Assembly: GCF_020091585.1 (NCBI RefSeq)
Contig: NZ_CP083582.1
Coordinates: forward strand, 4,474,536-4,538,535
Direction: 5' to 3'
Origin: Kovacikia minuta CCNUW1
Lineage (GTDB): Bacteria; Cyanobacteriota; Cyanobacteriia; Leptolyngbyales; Leptolyngbyaceae
DNA length: 64,000 nt
The notes under the pieces were generated by a model. The model saw only the letters and a list, made by a program, of their open reading frames with translations, was not told the DNA's origin and ran no database searches. Numbering within the stretch: the stretch's first letter is position 1; each line of letters starts with the position of its first letter. Position numbers and translations under genes: made by a program. Below, one piece after another: positions 1-12,277 of the stretch.

Positions 1-281
1 TCCTGATAGCCGTCAAGGGCAGTCCTTTTTAGTAAAGGATAAGGAAAAGAGGGCATCTTCTCAACAGTTTGATAATTGCAGGCGAATCGGTTCGTTGTAG
101 TGATGGATGAAATTCCAAATTGCAGCGATATGATTATCCAATTTCTTAGAAAATGACAGTGTCTTTCGCACTAATCGAGTTACGCCCAGGTCTACTTGGT
201 TTATGAAGTTATACCTGTTTTGAAATTGGGAAATCTGGAGGAGTGGGCAACATCACCCGCAGCTTTCCCAGAGGTTTGAGC
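1..281. other. Left-edge non-coding stretch
   Basis: No open frame with family resemblance and no clear RNA gene or strong inverted repeat is visible. The last ~45 bases carry two possible ribosome-binding sites for the peptidase gene: GGAGGAG at 236-242, which abuts a GTG at 243, and GAGG at 271-274, seven bases before the ATG at 282. Confidence 0.4.
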
Positions 282-1748
282 ATGCCTAAGAAGGATTTTC
301 GCCATGTCCGTAAAACGACGATCGTTAAAAAGCCCGATGGGGGACGGATCAAATTAGGAAGTTACCGCCCTGATAAGAAAAATCCACAGGACAAAACGTT
401 CCGTTCCAGCCAGTTTTCTAGTGCCAACTTGCCACCCAAAGTTGATCTGCGTCCCTACATGACACCTGTGGAGGACCAGGGGAACTCCAGCAGTTGCACC
501 GCTAATGCGATGGCGGGTGCTTATGAATATCTGGCAAATCGGCTCAAAGGTTCCTCTGGCGATGTCAGCCGTCTTTTCATTTACTACAATGCACGGGAAC
601 TGGACGGCGACCCCGATATAGATGAGGGAACCTATCTGCGAAGTTGCATCAAAGTTTTGAAGAAATATGGAACCTGTTTAGAAACAACCTGGCCCTTTGA
701 TTTGCACCGCATTTTTGAAGTGCCGCACGACAATGCTTATGATGAAGCATCAAATTTTTTGATTGAAGATGCCTATCGCGTGGATGTTGACCTGGATGCG
801 ATGCGGAGCTGTTTAGCAGAGGGGTATCCCTTTACCTTTGGATTAGCGTTGTTTAGTTCCTTTCAGAAGGGAGGTGCTAAGGGTTTAATTCCAATGCCTG
901 ACCCTGACACCGAGCAGCATGACGGAGGACATGCCATGCTTTGTGTCGGCTACTCAGACCCCGATCAAGTATTCATCGTTCGTAATTCCTGGGGTGAAGA
1001 TTGGGGCGATCGGGGCTATTGCTATATCCCCTACGACTACATGACCAATCCGGAGCTAAACGGCGATTTGTGGTCGATTCACAGTGTCAGTGATTTGCAC
1101 GTCGATCTGAGCGAAGGAATTCAGGGAGGCACCAGTTCTTTGTTTGACCTGGCAACCGCTGCGATCGCCAGTGCTCTTCAAGACCCCGAATCGGATAGTG
1201 AAATTGCAGATGACCCTGAGTACACCGTTGAATATGAAGAACAGTCTGTTTTTGTAGACGGGCAGGGGTTTGTTGCGATCGAAGCCTGCGATATTCTTGA
1301 AGCGCTGTATTACCAGACCTATGAGGACGAGTACGAAGAATACACGCTAATGGAGGAATTCGAGGAATCGGAAGACAGTTACGAAGAAGAATCTGAAGAA
1401 TCTGAGGAAACTGAGGATAGCTACGAAGAAGAGGAATCTGAAGAAGAGGAATCTGAGGAAACTGAGGATAGCTACGAAGAGGAGTCTGAAGAAGAGGAAT
1501 CTGAAGAGGAATCTGAAGAAGAGGAATCTGAAGAAGAGGAATCTGAGGAAACTGAAGATAGCTACGAAGAGGAGTCTGAAGAAGAATCTGAAGAAGAGGA
1601 ATCTGAAGAAATCGAAGACAGCTACGAAGAGGAGGAATCTGAAGAGGAGGAATCTGAGGAAACTGAGGATAGCTACGAAGAAGAGGATTTTGAGGAGGAA
1701 TCGGAAGACTCTGAAGACAGCTACGAAGAGGAGTCTGAAGAGGCTTAG
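282..1748 (+). CDS. Papain-like (C1A) cysteine peptidase with Glu/Ser-rich repeat tail
   Basis: The papain signature is complete. Counting from the upstream GTG at 243, there is an oxyanion-hole Gln at ~79 and the nucleophile Cys at ~85 (QGNSSSC, the six-residue spacing of papain). The His is at ~230 (GGHAMLCVGY) and the Asn at ~248 in VRNSWGEDWGDRGY. These residues support a peptidase of family C1. No signal peptide is visible. From about residue 355 to the end the protein is a degenerate repeat of ESEEEE, SEETEDSYEEE and similar units, extremely acidic and built from GAA/GAG/TCT codons, so it probably arose by slippage. It may bind cations or a basic partner, which is inference. I prefer the ATG at 282, which gives 488 residues and has GAGG seven bases upstream. 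The GTG at 243 would add 13 residues, but its GGAGGAG lies too close to use. A miniature repeat element begins about ten bases after the stop. Confidence 0.85.
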   Translation: MPKKDFRHVRKTTIVKKPDGGRIKLGSYRPDKKNPQDKTFRSSQFSSANLPPKVDLRPYMTPVEDQGNSSSCTANAMAGAYEYLANRLKGSSGDVSRLFIYYNARELDGDPDIDEGTYLRSCIKVLKKYGTCLETTWPFDLHRIFEVPHDNAYDEASNFLIEDAYRVDVDLDAMRSCLAEGYPFTFGLALFSSFQKGGAKGLIPMPDPDTEQHDGGHAMLCVGYSDPDQVFIVRNSWGEDWGDRGYCYIPYDYMTNPELNGDLWSIHSVSDLHVDLSEGIQGGTSSLFDLATAAIASALQDPESDSEIADDPEYTVEYEEQSVFVDGQGFVAIEACDILEALYYQTYEDEYEEYTLMEEFEESEDSYEEESEESEETEDSYEEEESEEEESEETEDSYEEESEEEESEEESEEEESEEEESEETEDSYEEESEEESEEEESEEIEDSYEEEESEEEESEETEDSYEEEDFEEESEDSEDSYEEESEEA

Positions 1749-1757
1749 AATGCGCTA

Positions 1758-1845
1758 AGGATCGCGAATTAAATAATCTGCGTAGGTTGGGTTGAGTCTG
1801 CGAAACCCAACCTACAAAAGTCGATGTTATTTAATTCTTGTTCCT
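1758..1845 (-). mobile_element. Miniature inverted-repeat element, copy 1 (AGGA...TCCT ends)
   Basis: It is an 88-bp element. The left end at 1758-1776 (AGGATCGCGAATTAAATAA) and the right end at 1827-1845 are inverted copies differing at three positions. The inside is a hairpin, GTAGGTTGGGTT at 1782-1793 against AACCCAACCTAC at 1804-1815. It encodes nothing. Arms and ends match the element at 49986-50110 in the opposite orientation. Confidence 0.8.
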
Positions 1846-1881
1846 AACTTGACTGGCATTGTTAAAGCACCTGTCCAACCC

Positions 1882-1915
1882 AGATCCCCGCCTTTTTCAA
1901 AAAAGGCGGGGATCT
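1882..1915. repeat. Perfect 16-bp hairpin, GATCCCCG family; possible terminator
   Basis: AGATCCCCGCCTTTTT at 1882-1897 is exactly complementary to 1900-1915, leaving a two-base loop. A diverged relative lies at 18107-18135 after pnp. The position after the peptidase gene would suit transcription termination, but there is no long T run outside the stem. Confidence 0.6.
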
Positions 1916-2035
1916 AAACTGGGTGGGTCTTAAAAGCTGTGCTTAACCCTTAATTCCCTCGATTCCCTTAGCCGATTTGACACAAAAAATTGACAAATCC
2001 CTTTAAACAAGCTTATTTCAATACCATTCATCCTT

Positions 2036-3970
2036 ATGGCTATCAATCCTGTTCTTCGGCGTGCCTTTTCCACCAGTAAACGAATTGGTTTCGCGATCGC
2101 TCTGACTTCAACCGCGATCGCAACCAGTTGCCAAGCGCTTTTCTCACAAGAGATAGGCTCTGTGGTAGCCAGTACTCCAACAACGTGTCGATCGCTTGTT
2201 GCAAAAATTCCTGAAACGCCTGATAAAAATTCTTCTGAAACGCCTGCTACTAAACCGAGCGATTGTCAGCCCGCTATTCCGATCGAATGCGAGATTGCAT
2301 CTAAATCAATTGATTCAGATGCATTTGAGCAGTTGACAACTAGTGCATACCTGCTTGCCTATGCAGATAAAAACAAATTTACTGAGATTATTAATTCGAT
2401 CTCCAGTGAAGCCATAAAAGCTCAGCTTCTTGGAATTGCTTTCAGCTACATAAAGGCATTAAGTCAGCAAAACTCAGAAAAATTAGATGGCTTCTTATTT
2501 CAAGCGATCGAGGTGACAAAAACCTTTAAACAACCGGAATCAAAAGCGGCTGTATTTGTTCAAGTTGCCGAGGAGCTAATTAACCTAAAACAACCAGAAA
2601 AAGCTGCGAAAGTTCTTCCAATGGCTCTTGAAGCAGTGCAAGCAATCACAAATCAAGAGCAAAAAGAAGCATTGCTCGTTAAGCTAGTAAAACTATATGC
2701 TGCTGTGGGAGATTTTTCTACGGCTAATCAAATCCTACGAGATTTTCCATCAGTGAATAGCAAGGAAGAAGCCAAAGGTGAACTTGCTGAAGGCTATGCC
2801 AAAGCGGGAAAGTTTGAGAGAGCGCTGGAAATTTCTACCAGTATTAAGGAAATTTCCTCCAAGGCTTATGCATTAAGTAGAATTGCGGCTTACTATATTG
2901 AAGCTAACCGAAAAGCTAAGGCTTCTAAAGTCCTGACTCAAGCTTTTGAGATTGCAAAAACTATTGATGATAATCAAATTAAATCTGATTCGTTGAGTAA
3001 TATAGCCGTTGGGTTCGCGACAGCAGGATTAGACGAGCAAGCATTCCAGGTGATTCAAGCAATTGATGCCGATCGCAGAGCGAGTGAATCTTCTGAACTG
3101 GCTCAGTACTACCTTGAAAATGCGAAGTATGACAAAGTACAGCAGGTGATAGGGGTAATGCGGCAACTGGGCGATCGCTTTTGGGTCAACACTACCCTAT
3201 CAAACCTGGCGCAAGCATATATTGAAAAGAAACGGTACGACGAAGCCTTAAAGATTGCCACTTCCCTAGAGGTTGAAAATCAGCAGGAGCAGATGTCAAT
3301 CGGGTTTTCCTCTTCTTCAGAATCACGCTCTGGAAAACTGGGAGTACTGACCTATCTTGCGGCTGAGTATGCAAAAAATGGCGAGCAGCAAAAGTCTGTT
3401 GAGTTATTTGATACTGTTTTTAATCTTGCCCAATCTGCGGATTCTTCCCAAATGGCTGAAGTTGCACTCACCTATTATGAAACGACGGGCGATCAACAGA
3501 GAGCAACGAAATTGGTGGATCAAGCGTTACAAAAAATTAGTTTGAAGAAAGGGACTCAAACTCAAGAATTGAATCAGGCTTCTTTTCACTTAAATTCAAT
3601 CGCAATGGTTTATAGCAATATGGGGCAATATGAGAAAACCATGCAGGTCATTGCTCAAATGCAGCAATCTGATAGCGACGATACGGTTGCTTTTGCACAA
3701 CTGAGTATTTCTAATCACTCCAGTGGTGACAGCATCCTGAGTTCTGCTGCAACCAATCTAAGTTATAAAGGTCAAATTGAGGAAGCAATCAAATTTGCCA
3801 GTTCCATGAAAAGCGTTCGGGAGAAAGATAAGACGTTTAGCACGATGGCTCAAAATCTTGCAGCTATGAAGCAATATGATCAGGCATTGCGGATAGCGGG
3901 CAAAATTTCAGAGGCAACTGAACGCGATCGCCTAACTCAAGTAATTAATTGTGCAAAAGGGAAACCATAG
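2036..3970 (+). CDS. Exported alpha-helical (TPR-like) repeat protein
   Basis: The protein has 644 residues. The N-terminus has a basic start, a hydrophobic stretch of about 18 residues (residues 17-33) and then Cys-Gln-Ala, which looks like a signal peptide. The Cys could be a lipid site, but the residues before it (A-T-S) fit a lipobox poorly. From residue ~95 onward there are repeating ~34-40 residue helical pairs with Ala, Tyr and Leu spacing such as LVKLVKLYAAVGDFSTANQI and LAEGYAKAGKFERALEIS, typical of tetratricopeptide-like folds. No catalytic motif is visible. Such proteins usually scaffold protein interactions; the partner is unknown. The gene follows a miniature element and a hairpin, so it is probably transcribed alone. 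The small coiled-coil gene begins 69 bases downstream. Confidence 0.7.
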   Translation: MAINPVLRRAFSTSKRIGFAIALTSTAIATSCQALFSQEIGSVVASTPTTCRSLVAKIPETPDKNSSETPATKPSDCQPAIPIECEIASKSIDSDAFEQLTTSAYLLAYADKNKFTEIINSISSEAIKAQLLGIAFSYIKALSQQNSEKLDGFLFQAIEVTKTFKQPESKAAVFVQVAEELINLKQPEKAAKVLPMALEAVQAITNQEQKEALLVKLVKLYAAVGDFSTANQILRDFPSVNSKEEAKGELAEGYAKAGKFERALEISTSIKEISSKAYALSRIAAYYIEANRKAKASKVLTQAFEIAKTIDDNQIKSDSLSNIAVGFATAGLDEQAFQVIQAIDADRRASESSELAQYYLENAKYDKVQQVIGVMRQLGDRFWVNTTLSNLAQAYIEKKRYDEALKIATSLEVENQQEQMSIGFSSSSESRSGKLGVLTYLAAEYAKNGEQQKSVELFDTVFNLAQSADSSQMAEVALTYYETTGDQQRATKLVDQALQKISLKKGTQTQELNQASFHLNSIAMVYSNMGQYEKTMQVIAQMQQSDSDDTVAFAQLSISNHSSGDSILSSAATNLSYKGQIEEAIKFASSMKSVREKDKTFSTMAQNLAAMKQYDQALRIAGKISEATERDRLTQVINCAKGKP

Positions 3971-4039
3971 AATAGGCAATACTCCATTTCCCGATTGAGT
4001 ACGATAGAGTTTGATTCCTCCCTACCCCCTGTTACATCA

Positions 4040-4321
4040 ATGACTGACGAAGAACTCAAGCAACTAGTCGAAAGTAATGCCAGAGCAATCCAGGCAATGT
4101 TGGACGCACGGGCTGAGGAGCGTCAAGAATCCCAACAAAGAATGGATGGTCTTCAGGATGTTTTAGTTCGGTTGACCGACTTGCAAGCAGGGATGGCTCA
4201 GATGTTGGCTTCTCTCGACGAAGACCGTCCAACCATCCTCAGAAAATCGACCTCGATTGAGAACAAGGTCGATCAACTTTTGGAGCAGCCATCAAAAGAC
4301 GGTGAGAGTGAGGGTTATTGA
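4040..4321 (+). CDS. Small coiled-coil protein with SNARAIQA motif
   Basis: The product is about 93 residues from the ATG at 4040; an in-frame TTG at 3995 would add 15. It is almost entirely heptad-patterned helix, rich in Gln, Glu, Asp and Leu, with no signal peptide or membrane segment. The stretch VESNARAIQAMLDA is strikingly like DSNARAIQATNQD in the minus-strand gene at 40463-40774, so the two belong to one small family of short coiled-coil proteins. The function is unknown; oligomerisation or a scaffold or adaptor role is only inference. The 69-base gap from the upstream helical-repeat gene would allow co-transcription. Confidence 0.6.
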   Translation: MTDEELKQLVESNARAIQAMLDARAEERQESQQRMDGLQDVLVRLTDLQAGMAQMLASLDEDRPTILRKSTSIENKVDQLLEQPSKDGESEGY

Positions 4322-4454
4322 GCGAGTTAATGGTCGATTTTTTGCAAAACAAGTTGCTTGATGTAAGAGTTATGAATTACGAAATGCGAATTAGAAAAAC
4401 CTCTACAACTCGTCATTCATCATTCATAACTCATAATTCCTAATTCTTCACACG

Positions 4455-5630
4455 CTAGACCTTAACCAGTTGATAGGCAGCTCCCAGTCCGGCTCCCAGT
4501 TCTTCGGGGGTAATTTTGCCATCGTGGTTGATATCGATCGCGTCGAATACCGCATCGGTGCCCATCCATTCTTCGCGGGTGATGAAGCCATCGCCATCCA
4601 GGTCATAGGTTTTGAAGATGTCTTCAGCGGCGTGGCTGACGGTAGTTTCTCCACCCAGTTGAGCCAGTCGTTTTGCCAGCAGGGTTTCCAGGGTCACGAG
4701 GGCTTTGGTGAATCCCTGAATCCCTTCGGCTAACTTTTCAGATGCCATCTTGTCGGCAGCGTGCATTGCGTCAAAGGTGGCTTTGTCGATCGAAATCTTT
4801 TCGATATCCATTGAGGCAGCTTTAGCGGGATCGAGTTTGCGGGGCAGGTCAGCGGTGGTGCTATTAAGTTCGCCCAGCAATGCCGGAGAAATCGTCAATA
4901 GATCGCAGCCTGCCAATTCAATAATTTCGCCAATGTTGCGGAAGCTGGCTCCCATGACCTCGGTTTTGTAGCCAAATTTTTTGTAGTAGTTGTAGATGGT
5001 GGTGACGGACTGAACGCCGGGATCGTCTGCTCCAGCGTAATCCTGTCCAGTTTCCTTTTTGTACCAGTCGAGGATGCGTCCAACGAAGGGGGAGATCAGG
5101 GTGATTCCGGCTTCAGCGCAGGCGATCGCCTGATGCACACCAAACAGCAACGTCAGGTTGCAGTGGATTCCTTCTTTTTCCAGCACCTCAGCGGCTTTGA
5201 TCCCCTCCCAGGTCGAGGCGATTTTGATCAGAATCCGATCGCGGGAAATGCCTGCACCCTCGTACTCCGCAATCAGGTAACGGGCTTTGTTGAGGGTCGC
5301 TTCCGTGTCGTAGGAGAGGCGGGCATCCACTTCTGTCGAGACTCTGCCTGGAATGATGCTGAGAATTTTCTTACCAAAGGAAACGGCAAGGCGATCAAAC
5401 GCCAGGGTCAAAATGTCCTGATCGGCGGCACCGGAACCAGAATCCTGCTTTGCCTGCTTCAGGGTGTCATCTACAATTTCCTGATATTGGGGCATCTGTG
5501 CCGCAGCGGTAATCAACGAAGGATTGGTGGTGGCATCGCGGGGTTTGAATTTTTCGATCGCCTGAATATCTCCGGTGTCTGCTACGACAATGGTCATGTC
5601 CCGCAGTTGTTCGAGAAGCGTCTTAGCCAT
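4455..5630 (-). CDS. tal: Transaldolase with C-terminal EF-hand pair
   Basis: Transaldolase moves a dihydroxyacetone unit between sedoheptulose-7-phosphate and glyceraldehyde-3-phosphate in the non-oxidative pentose phosphate pathway. The TalB-type barrel covers about residues 1-325, with the NPSLI start motif (DATTNPSLI), the Schiff-base lysine in [13 protein letters not shown] near residue 135 and [10 protein letters not shown] near 230. The protein is 391 residues, about 70 longer than E. coli TalB. The extra part holds two EF-hand loops, [13 protein letters not shown] and [13 protein letters not shown], each with the usual Asp/Asn/Glu calcium ligands. Cyanobacterial transaldolases with EF-hands are known; calcium control is inference. 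AAGGAA lies upstream of the ATG. It is the last gene of the cluster that begins with pyk, separated from gap1 by repeat-rich DNA. Confidence 0.93.
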   Translation of the reverse strand: MAKTLLEQLRDMTIVVADTGDIQAIEKFKPRDATTNPSLITAAAQMPQYQEIVDDTLKQAKQDSGSGAADQDILTLAFDRLAVSFGKKILSIIPGRVSTEVDARLSYDTEATLNKARYLIAEYEGAGISRDRILIKIASTWEGIKAAEVLEKEGIHCNLTLLFGVHQAIACAEAGITLISPFVGRILDWYKKETGQDYAGADDPGVQSVTTIYNYYKKFGYKTEVMGASFRNIGEIIELAGCDLLTISPALLGELNSTTADLPRKLDPAKAASMDIEKISIDKATFDAMHAADKMASEKLAEGIQGFTKALVTLETLLAKRLAQLGGETTVSHAAEDIFKTYDLDGDGFITREEWMGTDAVFDAIDINHDGKITPEELGAGLGAAYQLVKV

Positions 5631-5639
5631 GCTGGTGTT

Positions 5640-5880
5640 CCTTGGGTGAGAGAGTGGGTAGAAGGGGGAGTGGGGAGTAGGGAGTAGAGAATGGGGAGAA
5701 GAAGATGAGGGAGGTGGGGAGGGTGGGGGAGAGGTGGGGGTGATGGGGTGATGGGGTGATGGGGTAATGGGCTGATTAGGTGAGGGAGATGAGGGGGCGA
5801 GGAGGTGAGGAAAATGTGTTTATCCTTTACCTGACACCTGACACCTGACCCTGCCACCTACCACCTACCACCTACTCCCT
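5640..5880. repeat. Short tandem repeat block between gap1 and tal
   Basis: The spacer is built of reiterated words: GGGGAGT, GAGGTGGGG, GATGGGGT, then CTGACAC and CCACCTA. No gene is credible in it. The same vocabulary recurs in most spacers of the window. Confidence 0.8.
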
Positions 5881-5881
5881 C

Positions 5882-7100
<1,219 letters not shown>

Positions 7101-7106
7101 CCCCCT

Positions 7107-8640
<1,534 letters not shown>

Positions 8641-8659
8641 TCCCCATCTCCGTTGTCGC

Positions 8660-10246
8660 TTATATGGCAGAAACCTTGAGGCTGGATGGCTGGGCCCGAT
8701 CGCCCTCTAAGGTGACTCCTCGATGGTTGGCGTCGAGATGGCGAAGGATTTTGTAAATTGTTTCCACCTGGTCGGTCGATCCGGCTTTGGCAGCCAGGGT
8801 TGCCAGGTCGATCGGTTGGGTTTCAGATTTGAGTACTTTCATGATTTGCTGTTGTAAGGCAAGGACGGAAGCCGCCGCTTTTTTGCCAGCTTCCACACCG
8901 GGCTGGTGGTAGGCGTTGATGTTGACCAGGGAGCCGTAGAAGCCAACTGTCCGTTCATAGAGGGCAATCAGTGCCCCCACAAAGCGGGGGTTGACCTGGG
9001 GAATGGTGACGGTGATGGAGTGCCGATGTTTTTCAAACAATGCCTGCCGAGTGCCGAGCAAAAAGCCGGAGAGGTAGTCTCCAGCGGTGATCCCTGGTTC
9101 CAGTTCAAAGGGCGAGCCGTGGCGATCGTGCAACACTTCAATGAAGGTGACAAAGAAGTTGAGGACGCCCTCACGGAGTTGCTGGACGTAGGCGTGCTGG
9201 TCGGTTGAGCCTTTGTTGCCGTAGACAGCGATCCCCTGGTTGACAACCTTGCCGTCCAGATCGAATTCCTTCCCCAGGGACTCCATCACCAACTGCTGCA
9301 AGTAGCGGGAAAACAGCAGCAGGCTGTCTTTGTAGGGCAAAACCACCATATCTTTTTTGCCCTTGCCTTCTCCCTCAAAGTACCAGGAAAGCGCCAGTAG
9401 GGCGGAGGGATTGGTTTTGATGTCGGCAATCCGTGTGGCCGCATCCATTTCCTTTGCGCCCGCCAGCATCGCCCGGATATCAATACCCTGGAGGGCAGCG
9501 GGGAGCAGCCCCACAGCGGAGAGTTCCGAGGTGCGCCCGCCCACCCAGTCGAACATCGGGAAGTCAGCCAGCCAACCCTGGGATTGCTGGAGCTGATACA
9601 TTTTGCTGCCCTTCATCGTGATTGCAACCGCGTGGGGAGCAAAGTTCAAACCCTGTTTTTCAAAGGCATTTTTGACTTCCATCATGCCGTTGTGGGTTTC
9701 AGCCGTTCCACCGGACTTGCTGATCACAATCACGAGGGTACTTCTCAGCCGTTCTTGCAATCGGATCAGGAGGCGATCGATCCCGGCGGGGTCAGTGTTG
9801 TCAATAAAGTGAAGATTTAAGGGCGGAAAGTCGGGAGACAGTGCCTCTGAAACAAATTCTGGGCCGAGAGCCGAACCCCCTATTCCGATCGAAATCACAT
9901 CGGTAAATTTAGGAGCCTGGGGAGGGCGAATTTCCCCCGTATGAACTTTGAGGGCGAAGGATTCAATCCGATCGAGTGTCTCCGAAATTTCTTTTTTGAT
10001 ATCTTCTGTCGGAGCTAGGTCGGGATCGCGCAACCAGTAATGACCCACCATGCGGTCTTCATCCGGGTTGGCGATCGCGCCCTTTTCCAGTGCCGCCATG
10101 TCCTTAAACGCTTTGGCAAACGTTGGCTTCAGGGTTTCGACAAAACCATCATCAAAGGGGATGCGGCTGACATCCACATAAATCCCCAGCCCCTCATGGT
10201 AATAGAGCCAATCTTGATAGCGTTGCCAGAGTTCTTGCGTATTCAT
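8660..10246 (-). CDS. pgi: Glucose-6-phosphate isomerase
   Basis: The enzyme interconverts glucose-6-phosphate and fructose-6-phosphate. From the ATG at 10246 the protein is 528 residues, a usual cyanobacterial size. That start follows AGGAGG by about three bases; a longer frame from 10294 would overlap glk and lacks this site. Visible motifs include the sugar-phosphate-binding [25 protein letters not shown], the PGI signature region [14 protein letters not shown], and [20 protein letters not shown] with the catalytic-region His. The C-terminal part, with [14 protein letters not shown], carries the conserved Lys. The start lies 17 bases after the glk stop, so the two are probably co-translated. 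Confidence 0.95.
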   Translation of the reverse strand: MNTQELWQRYQDWLYYHEGLGIYVDVSRIPFDDGFVETLKPTFAKAFKDMAALEKGAIANPDEDRMVGHYWLRDPDLAPTEDIKKEISETLDRIESFALKVHTGEIRPPQAPKFTDVISIGIGGSALGPEFVSEALSPDFPPLNLHFIDNTDPAGIDRLLIRLQERLRSTLVIVISKSGGTAETHNGMMEVKNAFEKQGLNFAPHAVAITMKGSKMYQLQQSQGWLADFPMFDWVGGRTSELSAVGLLPAALQGIDIRAMLAGAKEMDAATRIADIKTNPSALLALSWYFEGEGKGKKDMVVLPYKDSLLLFSRYLQQLVMESLGKEFDLDGKVVNQGIAVYGNKGSTDQHAYVQQLREGVLNFFVTFIEVLHDRHGSPFELEPGITAGDYLSGFLLGTRQALFEKHRHSITVTIPQVNPRFVGALIALYERTVGFYGSLVNINAYHQPGVEAGKKAAASVLALQQQIMKVLKSETQPIDLATLAAKAGSTDQVETIYKILRHLDANHRGVTLEGDRAQPSSLKVSAI

Positions 10247-10262
10247 AAACCTCCTGAGGTAA

Positions 10263-11321
10263 TCACAGTTGGGCAGCACAAATTGCTGCTCCAATCAAGC
10301 CAACGTGCGTATTGAGCACGATATGGACAGGCACTTTCTCCAGCACAGAACTAACCCGTCCCTTGGCGCTAAATGCCTGCAAAAATTCACCCTGTTGCAT
10401 CAGGGACAGGTTCTTTGCTGCGATCCCACCCGCCACATACAGTCCCCCATTGGGCAGCAATTTCAGGGCCAGGTTGCCCGCTTCTGCCCCATAGGCACTG
10501 GCAAATAATTCCATCGTTGCCTGACACAGGTAGTCCGAGTTTTCCTGGGCATGGCGAGAAATGGTAGCCGCCAAATCGACGCTTTTCTCTTCCCTGCCGA
10601 TTTCCTGTTTCCAGATTGTGAAGACGGCAGTCAAGGTAGGGGATTCGGCGGCGTATTGACGATCGCGCAAGAACTGGTAAATGTTTTCAATTCCCATTCC
10701 CGACACGACCCGTTCCACCGAGACCCGTTCCAGATCTCCCTGTTCCTTTAAATAGTCCATCAGTTCAACTTCCAACGGCGATCGGGGGGCAAAGTCGGCG
10801 TGTCCCCCTTCTGCCCCAAACACCCGGTAACCACCGCCACAGGGAATCACGTAGCCTTCACCCAGGCCAGTACCTGCCCCAATGATGGCGATCGGCGCAT
10901 CGGGATCGGGCTGACCTGGTTTCAGAGTATGCAGGTCATTGGGGGAAAGCCCCAATACCCCATAGCCGACAGCGACAAAATCGTTGATCAGTTTTACCTG
11001 AGGGATGTGCAGTTCCTTCTGTAATTTCTCTGCATCCAACAGGTGCCAGCTCAGATTGGTCAATTTAGAGGTGTTGTTGACCACTGGCCCCGCAATTCCA
11101 AAACAGGCTTTCTCTGGAGCGGGCACCTCCCCTAACTGCCCCTTTGCTTCTGCCATGAATCGACGAACCATTGGCACCAGATCGGGAAAATCCCCACTGG
11201 CGTAAGTCTTTTCATAGAGCGTCGTCAATAAAGGTACTTTCCGCGCCTCTGGTTGGTCGGAAATGACCAGACGCAAAATCGTTTTAGTCCCGCCAATATC
11301 ACCTGCCAACAAAACGGTCAT
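10263..11321 (-). CDS. glk: Glucokinase
   Basis: The enzyme phosphorylates glucose with ATP, the entry step for free glucose or glucose released by invertase. The 352-residue protein has the ROK/Glk-type phosphate loop [17 protein letters not shown] at the N-terminus, FGIAGPV, the substrate-binding [24 protein letters not shown], and the ASYGAEAGN-like helix ([13 protein letters not shown]) with the glycine-rich [11 protein letters not shown] near the end. This matches the glucokinase (PF02685) group rather than small ROK kinases. It lies directly upstream of pgi with a 16-base gap, so the product of glk is handed to pgi. Upstream is repeat-rich DNA separating it from gpmA. Confidence 0.93.
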   Translation of the reverse strand: MTVLLAGDIGGTKTILRLVISDQPEARKVPLLTTLYEKTYASGDFPDLVPMVRRFMAEAKGQLGEVPAPEKACFGIAGPVVNNTSKLTNLSWHLLDAEKLQKELHIPQVKLINDFVAVGYGVLGLSPNDLHTLKPGQPDPDAPIAIIGAGTGLGEGYVIPCGGGYRVFGAEGGHADFAPRSPLEVELMDYLKEQGDLERVSVERVVSGMGIENIYQFLRDRQYAAESPTLTAVFTIWKQEIGREEKSVDLAATISRHAQENSDYLCQATMELFASAYGAEAGNLALKLLPNGGLYVAGGIAAKNLSLMQQGEFLQAFSAKGRVSSVLEKVPVHIVLNTHVGLIGAAICAAQL

Positions 11322-11334
11322 GGGAAGAAGAAAG

Positions 11335-11510
11335 AATGATGAATTGAGAATGATGAATGATGAATTTTGAATTGGGTTGTTGGTTATTAGTCATTGGTCA
11401 TCGGCGATTGGTCATTCGTCATGGGTAACGAGCACCTGACACCTGACACCTACCACCTACCACCTGACACCTGACACCTACCACCTATCACCTATCACCT
11501 CTTTACCAAC
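11335..11510. repeat. Short tandem repeat block between gpmA and glk
   Basis: AATGATGAATTG, GGTCATTGGTCAT-like words, then CACCTGACACCTACCACC repeated several times, running just into the 3' end of gpmA. Confidence 0.75.
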
Positions 11511-12185
11511 AATTCCTCCTTCTGAATTGATTTCGTAAATAATAGGAACTCCTGTTGCTAGTTCCAACTGGGGAATCTCCTCTTTGCTGATGGTTTCGAG
11601 GTGCAGGATAATCGATCGCAGGGAGTTGCCGTGGGCTGAAACCAGAACGTTTTCACCGGCTTTGGCATGGGTCATAATCCGACTCTGGAAATAGGGTACT
11701 GTACGGGCAGCGGTATCCTCCAGGCTTTCCCCACCAGGGGGACGAACCGAATAGGAGCGACGCCATAGTTTAACCTGCTCATCCCCGTATTTCTCAGCAG
11801 TTTTGGCTTTGTTTAATCCTTGCAAATCTCCATAAAAGCGCTCATCCAGTGCTGAGCAAGTAAACACGGGAATCTCCTCATCTGGCTCGCCCGTGTGCTG
11901 ATCCCATCCGTGCCAGTTGGGATCGTCAGCATCATGGTGGATGACAGGGCACTTCCCCTGCACCAGAACCGAATCCAACTCCCCCAGGCAAATCAGGGCT
12001 GTTTGAATTGCCCGGATTAGCATGCTGGTGAAACAAACATCGATCGGATAAGATTTCAGCTTTTGTGCCGCCTTTTCTGCTTCTTCCACCCCCAGCTTGC
12101 TAAGCGGGACATCAACCCAGCCCGTAAACTTGTTGGCGGCATTCCAGGCACTTTGACCGTGGCGGATCAGGATGAGTTTAGACAT
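11478..12185 (-). CDS. gpmA: 2,3-bisphosphoglycerate-dependent phosphoglycerate mutase
   Basis: The enzyme interconverts 3- and 2-phosphoglycerate. The 235-residue protein opens with LILIRHGQSAWNAANKFTGW, which carries the catalytic phosphohistidine of the RHG motif and the substrate loop. Other marks are SMLIRAIQTA, RRSYSVRPPGGESLEDT and the second catalytic His in VSAHGNSLR. The loop pattern fits the cofactor-dependent dPGM group, not the metal-dependent GpmI. The start codon at 12185 gives the canonical beginning. It lies between pyk and glk in the glycolytic cluster. Confidence 0.93.
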   Translation of the reverse strand: MSKLILIRHGQSAWNAANKFTGWVDVPLSKLGVEEAEKAAQKLKSYPIDVCFTSMLIRAIQTALICLGELDSVLVQGKCPVIHHDADDPNWHGWDQHTGEPDEEIPVFTCSALDERFYGDLQGLNKAKTAEKYGDEQVKLWRRSYSVRPPGGESLEDTAARTVPYFQSRIMTHAKAGENVLVSAHGNSLRSIILHLETISKEEIPQLELATGVPIIYEINSEGGIVGKEVIGDRW

Positions 12186-12277
12186 TGTTGAAGTGAGCGG
12201 TGAGGAGTGAGGAGTTTTAAGGTTTGAGTTTTAAGTTTTGAATTAATTCTGACACCTGACACCTGATACCTGACGCC

